From the NCBI RefSeq assembly GCF_023746555.1, contig NZ_CP098755.1:1206001-1270000 (forward strand): a stretch of 64,000 nucleotides of DNA. Reading direction: 5' to 3'. Below the pieces are notes generated by a model that saw nothing but the letters and a program-made list of their open reading frames with translations, was not told the origin of the DNA and did no database searches. How positions within the stretch are numbered: the first letter of the stretch is position 1; every line of letters starts with the position of its first letter. This stretch comes from Brevibacillus ruminantium (GTDB lineage: Bacteria; Bacillota; Bacilli; Brevibacillales; Brevibacillaceae). The position numbers and the translations under genes were made by a program. Below are positions 8,046-16,600 of this stretch, piece by piece.

Positions 8046-8432
8046 ATGAAAAAAACGTGGGGTTTACTGATTTCGGCGGTAGTCGTATCCGCAGCGCTGG
8101 CTGGCTGTGGCGGAGACAAAAAAGAAACGGCTGCAGGAGGAGATCAACCGGCTCCTGCGACAGCATCTGCTGAAAACACAATCAGCATCGAAGCGAGCAA
8201 CTGGAAATTTAACAGCGATACATTCGAAGCGAAAGCGGGCGAACCGATCACCATCAACTTCAAGTCTACAGAGGGTTTCCACGGCATCGGTATTGAAGGC
8301 CTGGACTTCGATATTCAAAACGAAGGCAGCAAAACCATTACCATCGACAAAGCAGGCGAATACAAGATTTTCTGCAACATCATGTGCGGTCCTGACCACG
8401 ACAAAATGGTCGCCACACTGGTTGTAAAATAA
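8046..8432 (+). CDS. Cupredoxin lipoprotein with a CuA-type site (cytochrome oxidase subunit II-like)
   Basis: The protein is a 128-residue lipoprotein: signal MKKTWGLLISAVVVSAALAG with lipid-modified Cys21, a linker, then one cupredoxin domain. His79 and the motif C-NIM-C-GPD-H-DK-M (Cys110, Cys114, His118, Met121) reproduce the CxxxCxxxHxxM ligand pattern of the binuclear CuA centre of oxidase subunit II. No transmembrane hairpin and no other oxidase subunit gene is present. It may be a stand-alone periplasmic-side copper electron carrier or a copper chaperone. The start is the ATG preceded by GAAGGG. Confidence 0.8.
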   Translation: MKKTWGLLISAVVVSAALAGCGGDKKETAAGGDQPAPATASAENTISIEASNWKFNSDTFEAKAGEPITINFKSTEGFHGIGIEGLDFDIQNEGSKTITIDKAGEYKIFCNIMCGPDHDKMVATLVVK

Positions 8433-8500
8433 ACGGATTCCGTACATGAATCATAACTAGGTTGCATCTTACCTGGCAAGAATCTCCTATTCTCGTGCCA

Positions 8501-8535
8501 AGCACCTCAGCCGTTTAACGGTTGGGGTGTTTTTC
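8501..8535 (+). terminator. Terminator after the CuA lipoprotein gene
   Basis: CACCTCAGCCG pairs with CGGTTGGGGTG around TTTAA, followed by TTTTT. Confidence 0.75.
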
Positions 8536-8724
8536 CGTCTTAAAACCAAATGAATACCCTCATGTAGACAGGGAGGGGAAAGGTGGCTTCTGAACAAGAC
8601 AGGAGCCGTCTTTTCTGTTTCCAAAAAATGACAGAATTTTGCAAAAAACGATTGATGTATTCATATTTTTTATGGAACGAGAAATATTAACGAAAAAAAT
8701 ATTCACCAATGTGTGAAAAAAGTC

Positions 8725-8753
8725 GTGACAGATCGGTGTCCGATAAATATAAT
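8725..8753 (+). promoter_or_regulatory. Promoter of the amino-acid ABC transporter operon
   Basis: GTGACA and a perfect TATAAT are separated by 17 bases in the 419-base gap after the CuA gene. Transcription would start near 8760, just before the operator-like site, leaving a leader of about 90 bases. The rest of the gap is AT-rich with no gene seen. Confidence 0.7.
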
Positions 8754-8767
8754 CAAAACAGAAACAA

Positions 8768-8785
8768 TTTTCACAATTCGGAAAA
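8768..8785. promoter_or_regulatory. IclR-type operator-like site, copy 1
   Basis: TTTTCACAATTCGGAAAA sits at the predicted transcription start of the transporter operon. An almost identical sequence (GATTCCACAATACGGAAAGT) lies before rocB at 11954-11973. Both keep the core CACAAT-A/T-CGGAAA with imperfect dyad symmetry, TTCC against GGAA. The IclR gene between them is the natural candidate regulator. Confidence 0.55.
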
Positions 8786-8851
8786 GTATATGGTATGCAC
8801 TTACCTGCATGGTTACTCATTGCGTCGACTGGAAGGGGGGCAAACATCAGA

Positions 8852-9574
8852 GTGATTGAAGTGAAAAATTTGTACAAGTCGTTTGGTTCGTTAACCGTTC
8901 TGAAGGGTGTTGACATGGCGGTAAACGAGAAAGAAGTTGTCGTACTGCTCGGTGCCAGCGGATCAGGAAAAAGCACGCTGCTTAGATGTCTGAACTTTCT
9001 GGAAATGTATGACAAGGGCGAGGTTCGCATCAATGGTCAGCTGATCGACCCGAAAAAAACAGATTTAAACAAGTTCCGGACGGAAGTAGGGATGGTGTTT
9101 CAGCACTTTAATCTGTTTCCTCACAAGACCGCTCTGGAAAATGTGATCGAGGCTCCGATCTACGTGAAAAAGATTCTCCCCAGCCAAGCGAAAGAGGAAG
9201 GATACGCCCTTTTGGAAAAAGTGGGCATGAAGGACAAAGCGGACGTCTACCCGGACATGCTGTCTGGCGGACAGAAGCAGCGGGTGGCGATCGCCAGAGC
9301 ATTGGCGATGAAGCCCAAAATTATGCTGTTTGACGAACCGACATCGGCACTGGACCCGGAGCTGGTCGGGGAGGTTTTGCAGGTCATGAAGCAGTTGGCC
9401 AAAGAGGGCATGACGATGGTTGTCGTAACCCACGAGATGGGCTTTGCCCGAGAAGTGGCCGACCGGGCCGTGTTCATGGACAACGGTCAGATTCTCGAAC
9501 AGGGAGAGCCTGCTCATTTCTTTTCCAACCCGCAGCAGGAGCGCACCAGACAGTTTTTAAACAGCATTCTATAA
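8852..9574 (+). CDS. Amino acid ABC transporter ATP-binding protein
   Basis: The 240-residue ATPase has all motifs: Walker [11 protein letters not shown]-loop FQHFNLFPH, signature [15 protein letters not shown], Walker [13 protein letters not shown] and switch His in VVVTHEMG. It belongs to the polar amino acid (GlnQ/HisP/ArtM) group and energises import with the two genes downstream. GTG is taken as start because GGAAGGGGGG lies upstream and the protein then begins [12 protein letters not shown], as in relatives. An upstream ATG at 8795 would lie within the leader. Confidence 0.92.
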   Translation: MIEVKNLYKSFGSLTVLKGVDMAVNEKEVVVLLGASGSGKSTLLRCLNFLEMYDKGEVRINGQLIDPKKTDLNKFRTEVGMVFQHFNLFPHKTALENVIEAPIYVKKILPSQAKEEGYALLEKVGMKDKADVYPDMLSGGQKQRVAIARALAMKPKIMLFDEPTSALDPELVGEVLQVMKQLAKEGMTMVVVTHEMGFAREVADRAVFMDNGQILEQGEPAHFFSNPQQERTRQFLNSIL

Positions 9575-9598
9575 AGATAGAGACAAGGGGGCACTACC

Positions 9599-10396
9599 AT
9601 GACAAAAAAGAAATGGACACTGGCTTTACTGACAACCGTGCTTGCGGGATCACTCGCGCTGACAGGCTGTGGCTCGTCGTCTCAGACGGGTTCCGCTGGC
9701 AAAGACGAGAAAAAGCCGGACTTTACCTATGCGATGAGCGGCGTGTACAAGCCGTTTAACTTTAAAGAAAACGGAGAGCTGATGGGCTTCGACGTGGAGA
9801 TCGGGAAAGCATTGGCAGAAAAGATGGGCATGAATCCGGTGCCAATCACCAACCCGTTTGAAACGATCATCCAGGGTCTGCAGGCTAAAAAATACGATAC
9901 TGTGATCGGCAGCTTGACGATTACGCCCGATCGTGAAAAAGCAGTGGCGTTCTCTAATGTCTACTACCGCTCCGGGGCGCAAATCTTCGTAGCGGCTGGC
10001 AATGACACGATCAAATCCGCCGACGATTTGAAAGGCAAGAAGATCGGCGTGCAAAAAGCATCCAGCTACGAGCAGCAAGCGCTGAAGATGACGGACAAGA
10101 GCAACATCACGACCTATGACAGCGACGTAACTGCGCTGATGGATATTTCCACCGGCCGTCTGGATGCGGTGATTACCGACCAGATGGTAGGCTTCCGCTA
10201 CATGAAAGAGGTGCCGGACAAGATCAAGGATATCGGTGAACCGCTCAGCCATGACAATCAGGCCATCGCACTGCGTCAGGATGACAAGGAACTGATGGAG
10301 AAGGTGAACAAAGCGCTGGACGAGATCATCAAGGACGGCACCTACGAAAAAATCAGCGAGAAATGGTTCGGACGCAACATTTTGGGAAGTGAATAA
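9599..10396 (+). CDS. Amino acid ABC transporter substrate-binding lipoprotein
   Basis: The protein has 265 residues, with a lipoprotein signal ending LALTGC (Cys24) followed by a family 3 solute-binding domain. The family pattern is clear: GVYKPFNFKENGELMGFDVE near the start, LTITPDREKAVAFSNVYYRSG in the middle and DGTYEKISEKWFG at the end. It binds a polar amino acid outside the membrane; linkage with rocB suggests arginine or ornithine, but the binding residues do not settle this. It is 24 bases downstream of the ATPase gene with SD AAGGGGG. Confidence 0.92.
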   Translation: MTKKKWTLALLTTVLAGSLALTGCGSSSQTGSAGKDEKKPDFTYAMSGVYKPFNFKENGELMGFDVEIGKALAEKMGMNPVPITNPFETIIQGLQAKKYDTVIGSLTITPDREKAVAFSNVYYRSGAQIFVAAGNDTIKSADDLKGKKIGVQKASSYEQQALKMTDKSNITTYDSDVTALMDISTGRLDAVITDQMVGFRYMKEVPDKIKDIGEPLSHDNQAIALRQDDKELMEKVNKALDEIIKDGTYEKISEKWFGRNILGSE

Positions 10397-10414
10397 CCCT
10401 TTCCGTGACCAGCC

Positions 10415-10446
10415 GGGCGTCTATTTCGGACGCCCCTATTTTTTAA
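10415..10446 (+). terminator. Intercistronic terminator or attenuator inside the ABC operon
   Basis: GGGCGTC-TATTTCG-GACGCCC followed by CTATTTTTTAAAA forms a good intrinsic terminator between the binding-protein and permease genes. Partial termination here would give more binding protein than permease, as is common in such operons. Confidence 0.75.
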
Positions 10447-10463
10447 AATCGGGGTGAACCAAT

Positions 10464-11153
10464 ATGTTTGACATCCTTCTGTCCAGCTATCCCTTGTTTT
10501 TGGAAGCGACACTGCTGACCCTCCGATTGACGGTGATTTCCCTCATCATCGGGTGCGGGGTGGGGCTGCTCGTCGCCTTTTTCCGCATCTCCAACTCCAA
10601 GCTGCTGCAATCGATTGCTCATGTCTACATCACGATTATTCGGGGAACGCCGCTGATCGTGCAGATTGCGGTTCTCTACTTCGGAATTTCCGGCGCGATC
10701 ACGCTCTCCTCGTTTTGGGCAGGGGCGATTGCCTTGGCGGTTCATAACGGGGCGTATATTTCCGAGATTTTCCGCGGGTCCATCCAGTCGATTGACAGAG
10801 GGCAGATGGAGGCGGCAAAGTCGCTGGGGATGCATACGAGTCTGGCCATGCGTCGAATCATTTTGCCGCAAGCCTTCAAGCGAGCCATTCCGCCGCTGGG
10901 CAACCAGTTTATCATCGGGCTGAAGGACTCGTCCCTGGTCGCGTACGTGGGGATGCAGGATTTGTGGGGAACCGGCTTGAGTGAAGCGGCGTCCAACTAC
11001 CGCCAGCTGGAAACCTATATGGTCGTCGGGATCTACTATCTCGCGTTGGTGCTCATCTTCACGTATGTGGTAAACCGTTTGGAAAACCGCTTGAATACCG
11101 GGTCCACGCGGAAAAAGAAGCAGGGCCAGGCGGAAGTATCACAATCAGTGTAG
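10464..11153 (+). CDS. Amino acid ABC transporter permease (HisM/GlnP family)
   Basis: The 229-residue integral membrane protein has about five transmembrane segments. The EAA loop that contacts the ATPase is visible as EAAKSLGMHTSLAMRRIILPQA, and TIIRGTPLIVQI is the usual family motif. A single permease gene suggests a homodimer. The C-terminal tail is basic. It lies 16 bases before the IclR gene, so all four genes may be co-transcribed. Confidence 0.92.
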   Translation: MFDILLSSYPLFLEATLLTLRLTVISLIIGCGVGLLVAFFRISNSKLLQSIAHVYITIIRGTPLIVQIAVLYFGISGAITLSSFWAGAIALAVHNGAYISEIFRGSIQSIDRGQMEAAKSLGMHTSLAMRRIILPQAFKRAIPPLGNQFIIGLKDSSLVAYVGMQDLWGTGLSEAASNYRQLETYMVVGIYYLALVLIFTYVVNRLENRLNTGSTRKKKQGQAEVSQSV

Positions 11154-11168
11154 GATGGGGAGTTAGCT

Positions 11169-11903
11169 ATGGTACAGTCAATCGACAGAGCAATGGAAAT
11201 CATTTCGGTACTTGTCTCCGACGAAACGAAATCAGACTGGTCCATTTCTGAGCTGTCACAGGCGACCAACCTTCCCCTCAGCACGATTCATCGCATCCTG
11301 GGTTCCCTGATCTCGCATGGGTTGACCAGCCAGGACCCTGTGACGAAGCACTATCGCATCGGCTATACCTGGATCACCATCGGGATGCGGATGCTCGACA
11401 AGATCGACTTCCGTTTTGTCGCCAGACCTGTGATGGAGAGGCTTGCCCGGGAAGTGGAGGAAAGCATTTGCCTCAATATTATGGGGGAACGTGATGCCAT
11501 CCTGATTGAAAAGGTGGAAAGCCCGTTGAAGCTGCGGGTCGCGGAAAATTTGGGCGACCGGATACCGTTGACTGTAGGAGCGCCGAACAAGGCAATGCTG
11601 GCTTTTTTGCCCAAAGTGGAGCTAGAGCGGACTATCCAGCAGCTTCTGCCGCAAGAACAGAGAGACGACTTTTACCGACAGCTCGCCGACATCCGAACAA
11701 ACGGATATGCGATCAGCTCCGGGGAGCGCACCGAGGGAACGACAGCCATTGGTGTCGCCATTTTGGGACGGCACCAAAAGGTGATGGGAGCCATTTCGAT
11801 CAATGCTGTTTCTTTCCGCATAACCGAGGAGAGGCTGCCCATGCTGATTGAAAAAGTAAAGGAGGCGGCGGAGGAAATCTCGGTCTTGATCGGGAATACC
11901 TGA
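11169..11903 (+). CDS. IclR family transcriptional regulator
   Basis: The 244-residue regulator has an N-terminal winged helix (residues 1-65; SISELSQATNLPLSTIHRIL is the recognition region) and a C-terminal IclR effector-binding domain (residues 80-240) with ESICLNIMGERDAILIEK and GVAILGRHQKVMGAISI. Its position between the transporter and rocB, with matching operator-like sites before both, points to local control of both units. Whether it represses or activates, and which ligand it senses, cannot be read from the sequence. Confidence 0.92.
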   Translation: MVQSIDRAMEIISVLVSDETKSDWSISELSQATNLPLSTIHRILGSLISHGLTSQDPVTKHYRIGYTWITIGMRMLDKIDFRFVARPVMERLAREVEESICLNIMGERDAILIEKVESPLKLRVAENLGDRIPLTVGAPNKAMLAFLPKVELERTIQQLLPQEQRDDFYRQLADIRTNGYAISSGERTEGTTAIGVAILGRHQKVMGAISINAVSFRITEERLPMLIEKVKEAAEEISVLIGNT

Positions 11904-11911
11904 TAGAGGAA

Positions 11912-11937
11912 GAGGCCCCGCGGCCCCTATTTTTTAT
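11912..11937 (+). terminator. Weak GC-rich hairpin with T run after the IclR gene
   Basis: GGCC-CCGC-GGCC (GAGGCCCCGCGGCCCC) is followed by TATTTTTT, separating the IclR gene from rocB. Confidence 0.5.
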
Positions 11938-11953
11938 CCATGATATAGAAAAC

Positions 11954-11973
11954 GATTCCACAATACGGAAAGT
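11954..11973. promoter_or_regulatory. IclR-type operator-like site, copy 2
   Basis: GATTCCACAATACGGAAAGT lies 14 bases upstream of the rocB start codon. It shares the core with the site at 8768-8785. Confidence 0.55.
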
Positions 11974-11986
11974 TGAGGGGTTGACG

Positions 11987-13618
11987 ATGGTGAATGCAGG
12001 GAAATGGCAGACAAAGGAACAACTGATCGAACTGTTGGCAAAGCTGGTGCACTCCCCCTCGGTTACAGGTTCAAAGGCAGAGGTGGAGCTGGCAGCGGTC
12101 ATTGCCGACGAGCTTCGAACACTGCCCTACTTTCAGGAAAATCCGGAGTATGTCCAGTTAAATCCGACAGGCGATGGTCGTTATTTTGTAACAGCGCTTG
12201 TCAAAAAAGCGGAAGCGGTTCGTCCCACGGTTGTCCTGGTCAGTCATTTTGACGTTGTAGATGTGCAGGACTTTGGGGAGTGGAAACCGCTGGCCTTTGA
12301 TTTGAAGGGCTTGACGGAGGCTTATCTGCAAAATCAACAGATGCTGCCGCCGCTCGTTCAGCAGGATCTGGCCAAAGGGGAGTGGCTGTTTGGCCGGGGC
12401 TCCATGGATATGAAGGCGGGGCTTGCTCTGCAGATGTCGATGCTGGAGCGGGCTTGTGCAGGAGAATTTGAGGGAAATCTGCTGCTTGTCACCGTGCCGG
12501 ATGAGGAAGTCAACTCGCTCGGGATGCGGGCAGCCGTACCCGTATTGCTTGCGCTGTCGGAAGTCCATGGGCTGGACTATCATGCCTGCCTGAACTGCGA
12601 GCCGGTTTTCTCCGCGTATCCCGGTGATGAAAATACCTACATTTACAGCGGCTCGCTGGGAAAGGTGCTGCCTGGCTTTTACTGCTACGGAAAAGAGACA
12701 CATGTGGGTGAACCGTTTTCCGGCCTGAACGCAAACCTGATGGCCTCGCGCCTCGCTGTCGAGCTGGAGCTGAATACCGATTTTTGCGAGAGGGTGGAGG
12801 AGGAAGTGACGCCGCCGCCGACCAGCTTGCAGCAGAAGGATTTGAAAAAGGAATACTCCGTACAGATTCCCGATCGTGCGGTAGCGCTGTTCAATCTGTT
12901 TCTGATGGAAAAGTCGATTGACGAGGTAACTCGTCAGCTTCGCCAGCTTGCCGAGCGGACAGCAGAAAAAATCGAGCAGGATTACGCGGCACGTGCGGCG
13001 GTTTTCGCCAGCATGAACCGCTCGGAACCGATTTCGATGAAGGTAAAGGTGCTGCAATACGAAGAACTGCTGGCCTATCTGATCGACAAGATCGGTCGGG
13101 AAAAAGTGGAGAGCATCCAGGCCGAGGTGATGGCCAACCGGGGCGACATGGATGACCGTGAAGTGACGATTCGTCTGATCGATGAGCTGGGGCTGTTGTG
13201 CAAGGAATTGGCTCCGATGATCGTTCTGTTTTACGCACCTCCGTATTATCCGCCGGTCAGCTCTCGCCATGACGAGCGCATTCGGCAGGTTGTCGAGGAC
13301 GTGATCAAGCGGGCAGAAGACAGGCATCACCTGGAGGTAAAGCATCAGTATTACTTCGCGGGATTGTCCGATTTGAGCTATACGGGACTGCCCGAAGCCG
13401 CGCAAAGCATCCAGCCTCTGGTAGAGAACATGCCTCTTTGGGAAAAGGGATACGCGCTCCCGATCCGCGAATTGGTTGCCTTGAACATGCCGGTCATGAA
13501 TCTGGGCCCATTCGGCAAGGATGCGCATAAATGGACAGAAAGGCTAGATGTGACAAGCGCGTTTGAGACAATGCCGGATTTGCTTCCCTTTGCGATTGAG
13601 CAACTGCTGAAAAAATAG
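11987..13618 (+). CDS. rocB: RocB-like arginine utilisation protein (M20 peptidase family)
   Basis: This is a 543-residue member of the M20 metallopeptidase superfamily. Metal-site motifs are VVLVSHFDVVD (His near 83), GRGSMDMKAGLAL (Asp near 136) and VPDEEVNSLG. Its length and C-terminal sequences (YFAGLSDLSY, MPVMNLGPFGKDAHKWTERL) match RocB of the B. subtilis arginine degradation regulon, whose exact reaction is unknown. The ATG is chosen over a TTG two codons upstream because GAGGGG ends six bases before it. The predicted operator lies directly before the SD. Confidence 0.88.
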   Translation: MVNAGKWQTKEQLIELLAKLVHSPSVTGSKAEVELAAVIADELRTLPYFQENPEYVQLNPTGDGRYFVTALVKKAEAVRPTVVLVSHFDVVDVQDFGEWKPLAFDLKGLTEAYLQNQQMLPPLVQQDLAKGEWLFGRGSMDMKAGLALQMSMLERACAGEFEGNLLLVTVPDEEVNSLGMRAAVPVLLALSEVHGLDYHACLNCEPVFSAYPGDENTYIYSGSLGKVLPGFYCYGKETHVGEPFSGLNANLMASRLAVELELNTDFCERVEEEVTPPPTSLQQKDLKKEYSVQIPDRAVALFNLFLMEKSIDEVTRQLRQLAERTAEKIEQDYAARAAVFASMNRSEPISMKVKVLQYEELLAYLIDKIGREKVESIQAEVMANRGDMDDREVTIRLIDELGLLCKELAPMIVLFYAPPYYPPVSSRHDERIRQVVEDVIKRAEDRHHLEVKHQYYFAGLSDLSYTGLPEAAQSIQPLVENMPLWEKGYALPIRELVALNMPVMNLGPFGKDAHKWTERLDVTSAFETMPDLLPFAIEQLLKK

Positions 13619-13694
13619 CGCAAAGACAGAACAGTTTTGGGAGAGCTCAAAATCGAGCAAACTGGTGAAGCAAAAAACAGGTTTCTACAAAGCA

Positions 13695-13743
13695 AAAGCA
13701 AACCTCCTGTACCGCAAATAAAGCGGGGGAGGTTTGCTTTTTC
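13695..13743. terminator. Bidirectional terminator between rocB and the MmyB-type regulator
   Basis: AAAGCAAACCTCC pairs with GGAGGTTTGCTTTTT around a 22-base loop. It serves both converging genes. Confidence 0.85.
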
Positions 13744-13846
13744 CTATCGGATACAAGAAATGAACTACTGGGGCCTTTTTCGCATCCTCCAGAGAAATTT
13801 TTCTGCTTCTTGCTCACATGCGTTATTCGTATGAAACCGGAAAAGG

Positions 13847-14698
13847 TTACAAAATTTTTCCTGATCGTTCCATCAGCTTTTTGAGCTTCCCTTCCGTGGG
13901 GGAATCAGGAGCCGGGGTGTAGACGCTGCAGCGCAAATCGGTATCGCCCTGCACCTGCAAAGAGGTCAGATGAAACAGCATTTTCCCGGCCTTGGCATGG
14001 CGAAACTCGATCAAGACCTCAGGCGCCGAGCTGACCCGGCTTTGTTCCCACAGGCGATGAAAATCGGGATGAATCGCTTTCATTTCCTCCAGGAATTGCT
14101 CATACCATTCGTCCTCCACGTATTGGCCGTAATAGGCCCGGAAGATCGCCAAAAAGCCGCTGACAAAATGCTCCCAGTTGACAGCCAGCCGCTGCAGCTC
14201 TTTTCGGGTGAACAGAAGCCGGATCAAATTGCGCTCCTCGGCGGGGATATGGTCAAAGTCGAGGAACACATGGGAAGCCGCTTCGTTCCAGCCGACAATT
14301 TGGTAGCGGCGATCCGAGATGATCGTGGGACAGTAACGCAGCTCCTGTACGATCCGCTGCAGGGAGGGAGGCACCTCCGGCTGTTCTTCACGCAACGTCG
14401 CGACACCGCCGCCTCCCTCATAAGCCAGATCAAACAGGTACTTTCGTTCATCGGCGTTCATTTGCAGTGTAGAGGCGATCGCATCCAGTACCGATGCAGA
14501 TACGCGGATGTCGCGTCCCTGTTCCAGCCAGGTATACCAGGTCAGGCTGACACCGGCAAGCTGTGCCACCTCTTCGCGCCGCAAACCAGGCGTTCTTCTG
14601 CGCGTCCCGACAGGAAAACCGACTGATTCCGGCTGGATTTTGGCCCGTTGTGTTTTTAAAAAAGCGGATAAGGCTTGCAATCTCGCTTGGTTATTCAT
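13847..14698 (-). CDS. XRE-type regulator with MmyB-like ligand-binding domain
   Basis: The 283-residue protein has an N-terminal helix-turn-helix of the kind RRTPGLRREEVAQLAGVS followed by LTWYTWLEQGRDIRVS (residues 27-62). After it comes the MmyB-like PAS-related domain (from about residue 105: IISDRRYQIVGWNEAA, then the LLFTRKELQRLAVNWE and RLWEQSRVS stretches). Such regulators are thought to sense small, perhaps fatty-acid-like ligands. The start is fixed by AAAGGCGG. It is divergent from a fabF-like gene 124 bases away, its most likely target. Confidence 0.85.
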   Translation of the reverse strand: MNNQARLQALSAFLKTQRAKIQPESVGFPVGTRRRTPGLRREEVAQLAGVSLTWYTWLEQGRDIRVSASVLDAIASTLQMNADERKYLFDLAYEGGGGVATLREEQPEVPPSLQRIVQELRYCPTIISDRRYQIVGWNEAASHVFLDFDHIPAEERNLIRLLFTRKELQRLAVNWEHFVSGFLAIFRAYYGQYVEDEWYEQFLEEMKAIHPDFHRLWEQSRVSSAPEVLIEFRHAKAGKMLFHLTSLQVQGDTDLRCSVYTPAPDSPTEGKLKKLMERSGKIL

Positions 14699-14822
14699 GT
14701 CTTCATACCGCCTTTCGATCAGGAACCGGGTACTTTTTATACCAGTATAACTGACAACTTGTAATAGGATAAGTGTTGTGACAGGATTACTCCTAGAAAT
14801 ATGTATCAGGGAGGCAGAGTAA

Positions 14823-16061
14823 ATGGAACGAGTCGTCATTACGGGAATGGGGATCATCTCTCCGCTGGGAAATGATGTCCCTGCGTTTTGGAATCAATTG
14901 GTGAAAGGAAGATCCGGGATCAGCCTGATCGATACTTTTGATGTCTCGGGGTTTAAGTCAAAAATGGCCGGGCTGGTGCGTGATTTCGATCCGGAGGCGC
15001 GGTTTGGCCGCAGGGAGGCACGGCGGATGGATCGTTTTGTCCAGTTTGCCATGGCAGCTGCCGAGCAGGCGTGGGAGGATGCCGCACTCGATCCGGAAAA
15101 AGTGGACAAGGAAAAATTGAGTGTCTATGTCGGCTCAGGGATTGGCGGCATCCAGACCTTGCTGGAGCAGGATGCGCTGCTGCACGAGAGGGGGGCTGGA
15201 CGCGTCAGCCCGACGCTGGTTCCGATGATGATCTCCAATATGGCAGCGGCCATGATCAGTATCCGTTTTGGTGCGCAGGGCCCGATGCTGTCACCGGTGA
15301 CAGCCTGCTCTATCGGAAATACGGCGATCGGGGAAGCCTTTCGCTTGATTCGGGCAGGGGTAGCGGATGTGGTGATCGCGGGCGGGAGCGAAGCTGCGGT
15401 CACGGATATTGCCCTGGCCAGCTTCAGCAATGCCACTGCGGTTTCTGCCAGAAATGACGAGCCGGAAAAAGCGAGCCGTCCGTTTGATTTGGGACGAGAC
15501 GGGTTCGTCATGGCAGAGGGAGCCGGCATTCTGGTTCTGGAGTCGCTGGCCCACGCGCAGAAAAGGGAGGCCCGCATCTACGCAGAGGTGATCGGCTATG
15601 GAGCCAGCTCCGATGCCTACCATATGGTCGCGCCGCATCCCGAGGGGCTGGGTGCTTTTCAGGCTATGCGAGCCGCTCTTCGCGAAGCGCAAATCCAACC
15701 GGAAGAGGTTGATCTGATCAGCGCCCACGCCACTAGCACCGAGATCGGAGACATCATGGAAACAGAGGCGATCAAAAAACTGTTCGGCGAGGCTGCCTAC
15801 CGCATTCCGGTGACCGCGAACAAGTCGATGACAGGCCATATGCTGGGAGCGGCAGGAGGCGCAGAGGCGATTGCTTTGGTCAAAAGCCTGAACGACGGTA
15901 TCATTCCGCCGACGATCAATTTGGAACAGCCTGATCCGGCCTGCGATCTTGATTATGTACCCAATCAGGCCCGGCATGCGGCACTTTCCGTGGGAATTTC
16001 CAATTCATTTGGCTTTGGCGGGCATAATGCAGTCGTTGTTTTCAAAAACTATCTCTCGTAA
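14823..16061 (+). CDS. 3-oxoacyl-[acyl-carrier-protein] synthase II (FabF-like)
   Basis: The 412-residue thiolase-fold condensing enzyme has its catalytic triad intact: Cys162 in VTACSIGNTAIG, His302 in SAHATSTEIGD and His339 in NKSMTGHMLGAAGG, with Lys334. HATST replaces the usual HGTST. The isolated position, without acpP or fabD, suggests an accessory KAS II rather than the housekeeping copy, perhaps tuning chain length under the divergent regulator. The start is an ATG after GGGAGGCAG. Confidence 0.88.
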   Translation: MERVVITGMGIISPLGNDVPAFWNQLVKGRSGISLIDTFDVSGFKSKMAGLVRDFDPEARFGRREARRMDRFVQFAMAAAEQAWEDAALDPEKVDKEKLSVYVGSGIGGIQTLLEQDALLHERGAGRVSPTLVPMMISNMAAAMISIRFGAQGPMLSPVTACSIGNTAIGEAFRLIRAGVADVVIAGGSEAAVTDIALASFSNATAVSARNDEPEKASRPFDLGRDGFVMAEGAGILVLESLAHAQKREARIYAEVIGYGASSDAYHMVAPHPEGLGAFQAMRAALREAQIQPEEVDLISAHATSTEIGDIMETEAIKKLFGEAAYRIPVTANKSMTGHMLGAAGGAEAIALVKSLNDGIIPPTINLEQPDPACDLDYVPNQARHAALSVGISNSFGFGGHNAVVVFKNYLS

Positions 16062-16132
16062 ATGTACATGTTTTTCCTTTTCGTAGTGCATGGTAAGAAG
16101 GAGAAAGCTGGAGAAAGGAGGGATGTGACTCC

Positions 16133-16579
16133 GTGGAAAAGCAGCGGTACTATATTACCTTGCAGAGCGGGACGACGGTGGCGGAGATTCGGGATGTCAA
16201 AGGGGAAGCCAGTTACGATTTTGAGATTGAGACAACCCCGGTGCAGGCGGGCATGATCCGCGATTTGTTCAATCACTGCGTACATGGTGATTACATGATG
16301 TGGATGCGTGATGGACACACTTTGTGGACCGATTTGCCCGACGAAGACAATGACGAGTACGATGACAATTTGCGGGAAATCTATCGCATGATCTACCGGT
16401 ATGGGACGCCGAAAACGAAGCAGGACTTAGAGCAGATGGGACTGGTCAAACTACTCGGCCTGGACAGAAGCGAACCGGACCCGCAGCAGGGCAGAGCGGG
16501 CGGTCCGCTGGAGCCCACTTCCCAAATCAGGGAGAATGACTCGTTGGAGGGTCCTTTGGAAGAGACGATGGAGATCTGA
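16133..16579 (+). CDS. Acidic cytoplasmic protein, family not recognised
   Basis: The 148-residue protein starts with GTG after AAAGGAGGG. Residues 1-95 look folded (RYYITLQSGTTVAEI, YDFEIETTPVQAGMIRDLFN, then EIYRMIYRYGTPKTKQDLEQ). The last 40 residues are polar, rich in Pro, Gly and Glu, and probably disordered. No signal peptide or membrane helix is seen. I recall similar short proteins in other Bacillales but no function. It is 71 bases after the fabF-like gene and 21 bases before the next, so the three may form an operon. Confidence 0.7.
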   Translation: MEKQRYYITLQSGTTVAEIRDVKGEASYDFEIETTPVQAGMIRDLFNHCVHGDYMMWMRDGHTLWTDLPDEDNDEYDDNLREIYRMIYRYGTPKTKQDLEQMGLVKLLGLDRSEPDPQQGRAGGPLEPTSQIRENDSLEGPLEETMEI

Positions 16580-16600
16580 GAACAAGGAGGGCATTTGTTG

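Noticed and set aside
11981..11986. TTG start for rocB two codons upstream
   Set aside because: GAGGGG abuts the TTG with no spacing, whereas the ATG at 11987 has six bases.
12158..13528. Long open frame (456 codons) on the minus strand opposite rocB
   Set aside because: It is the codon shadow of a well-supported RocB gene, lacks an SD and protein-like composition, and shows no family motif.
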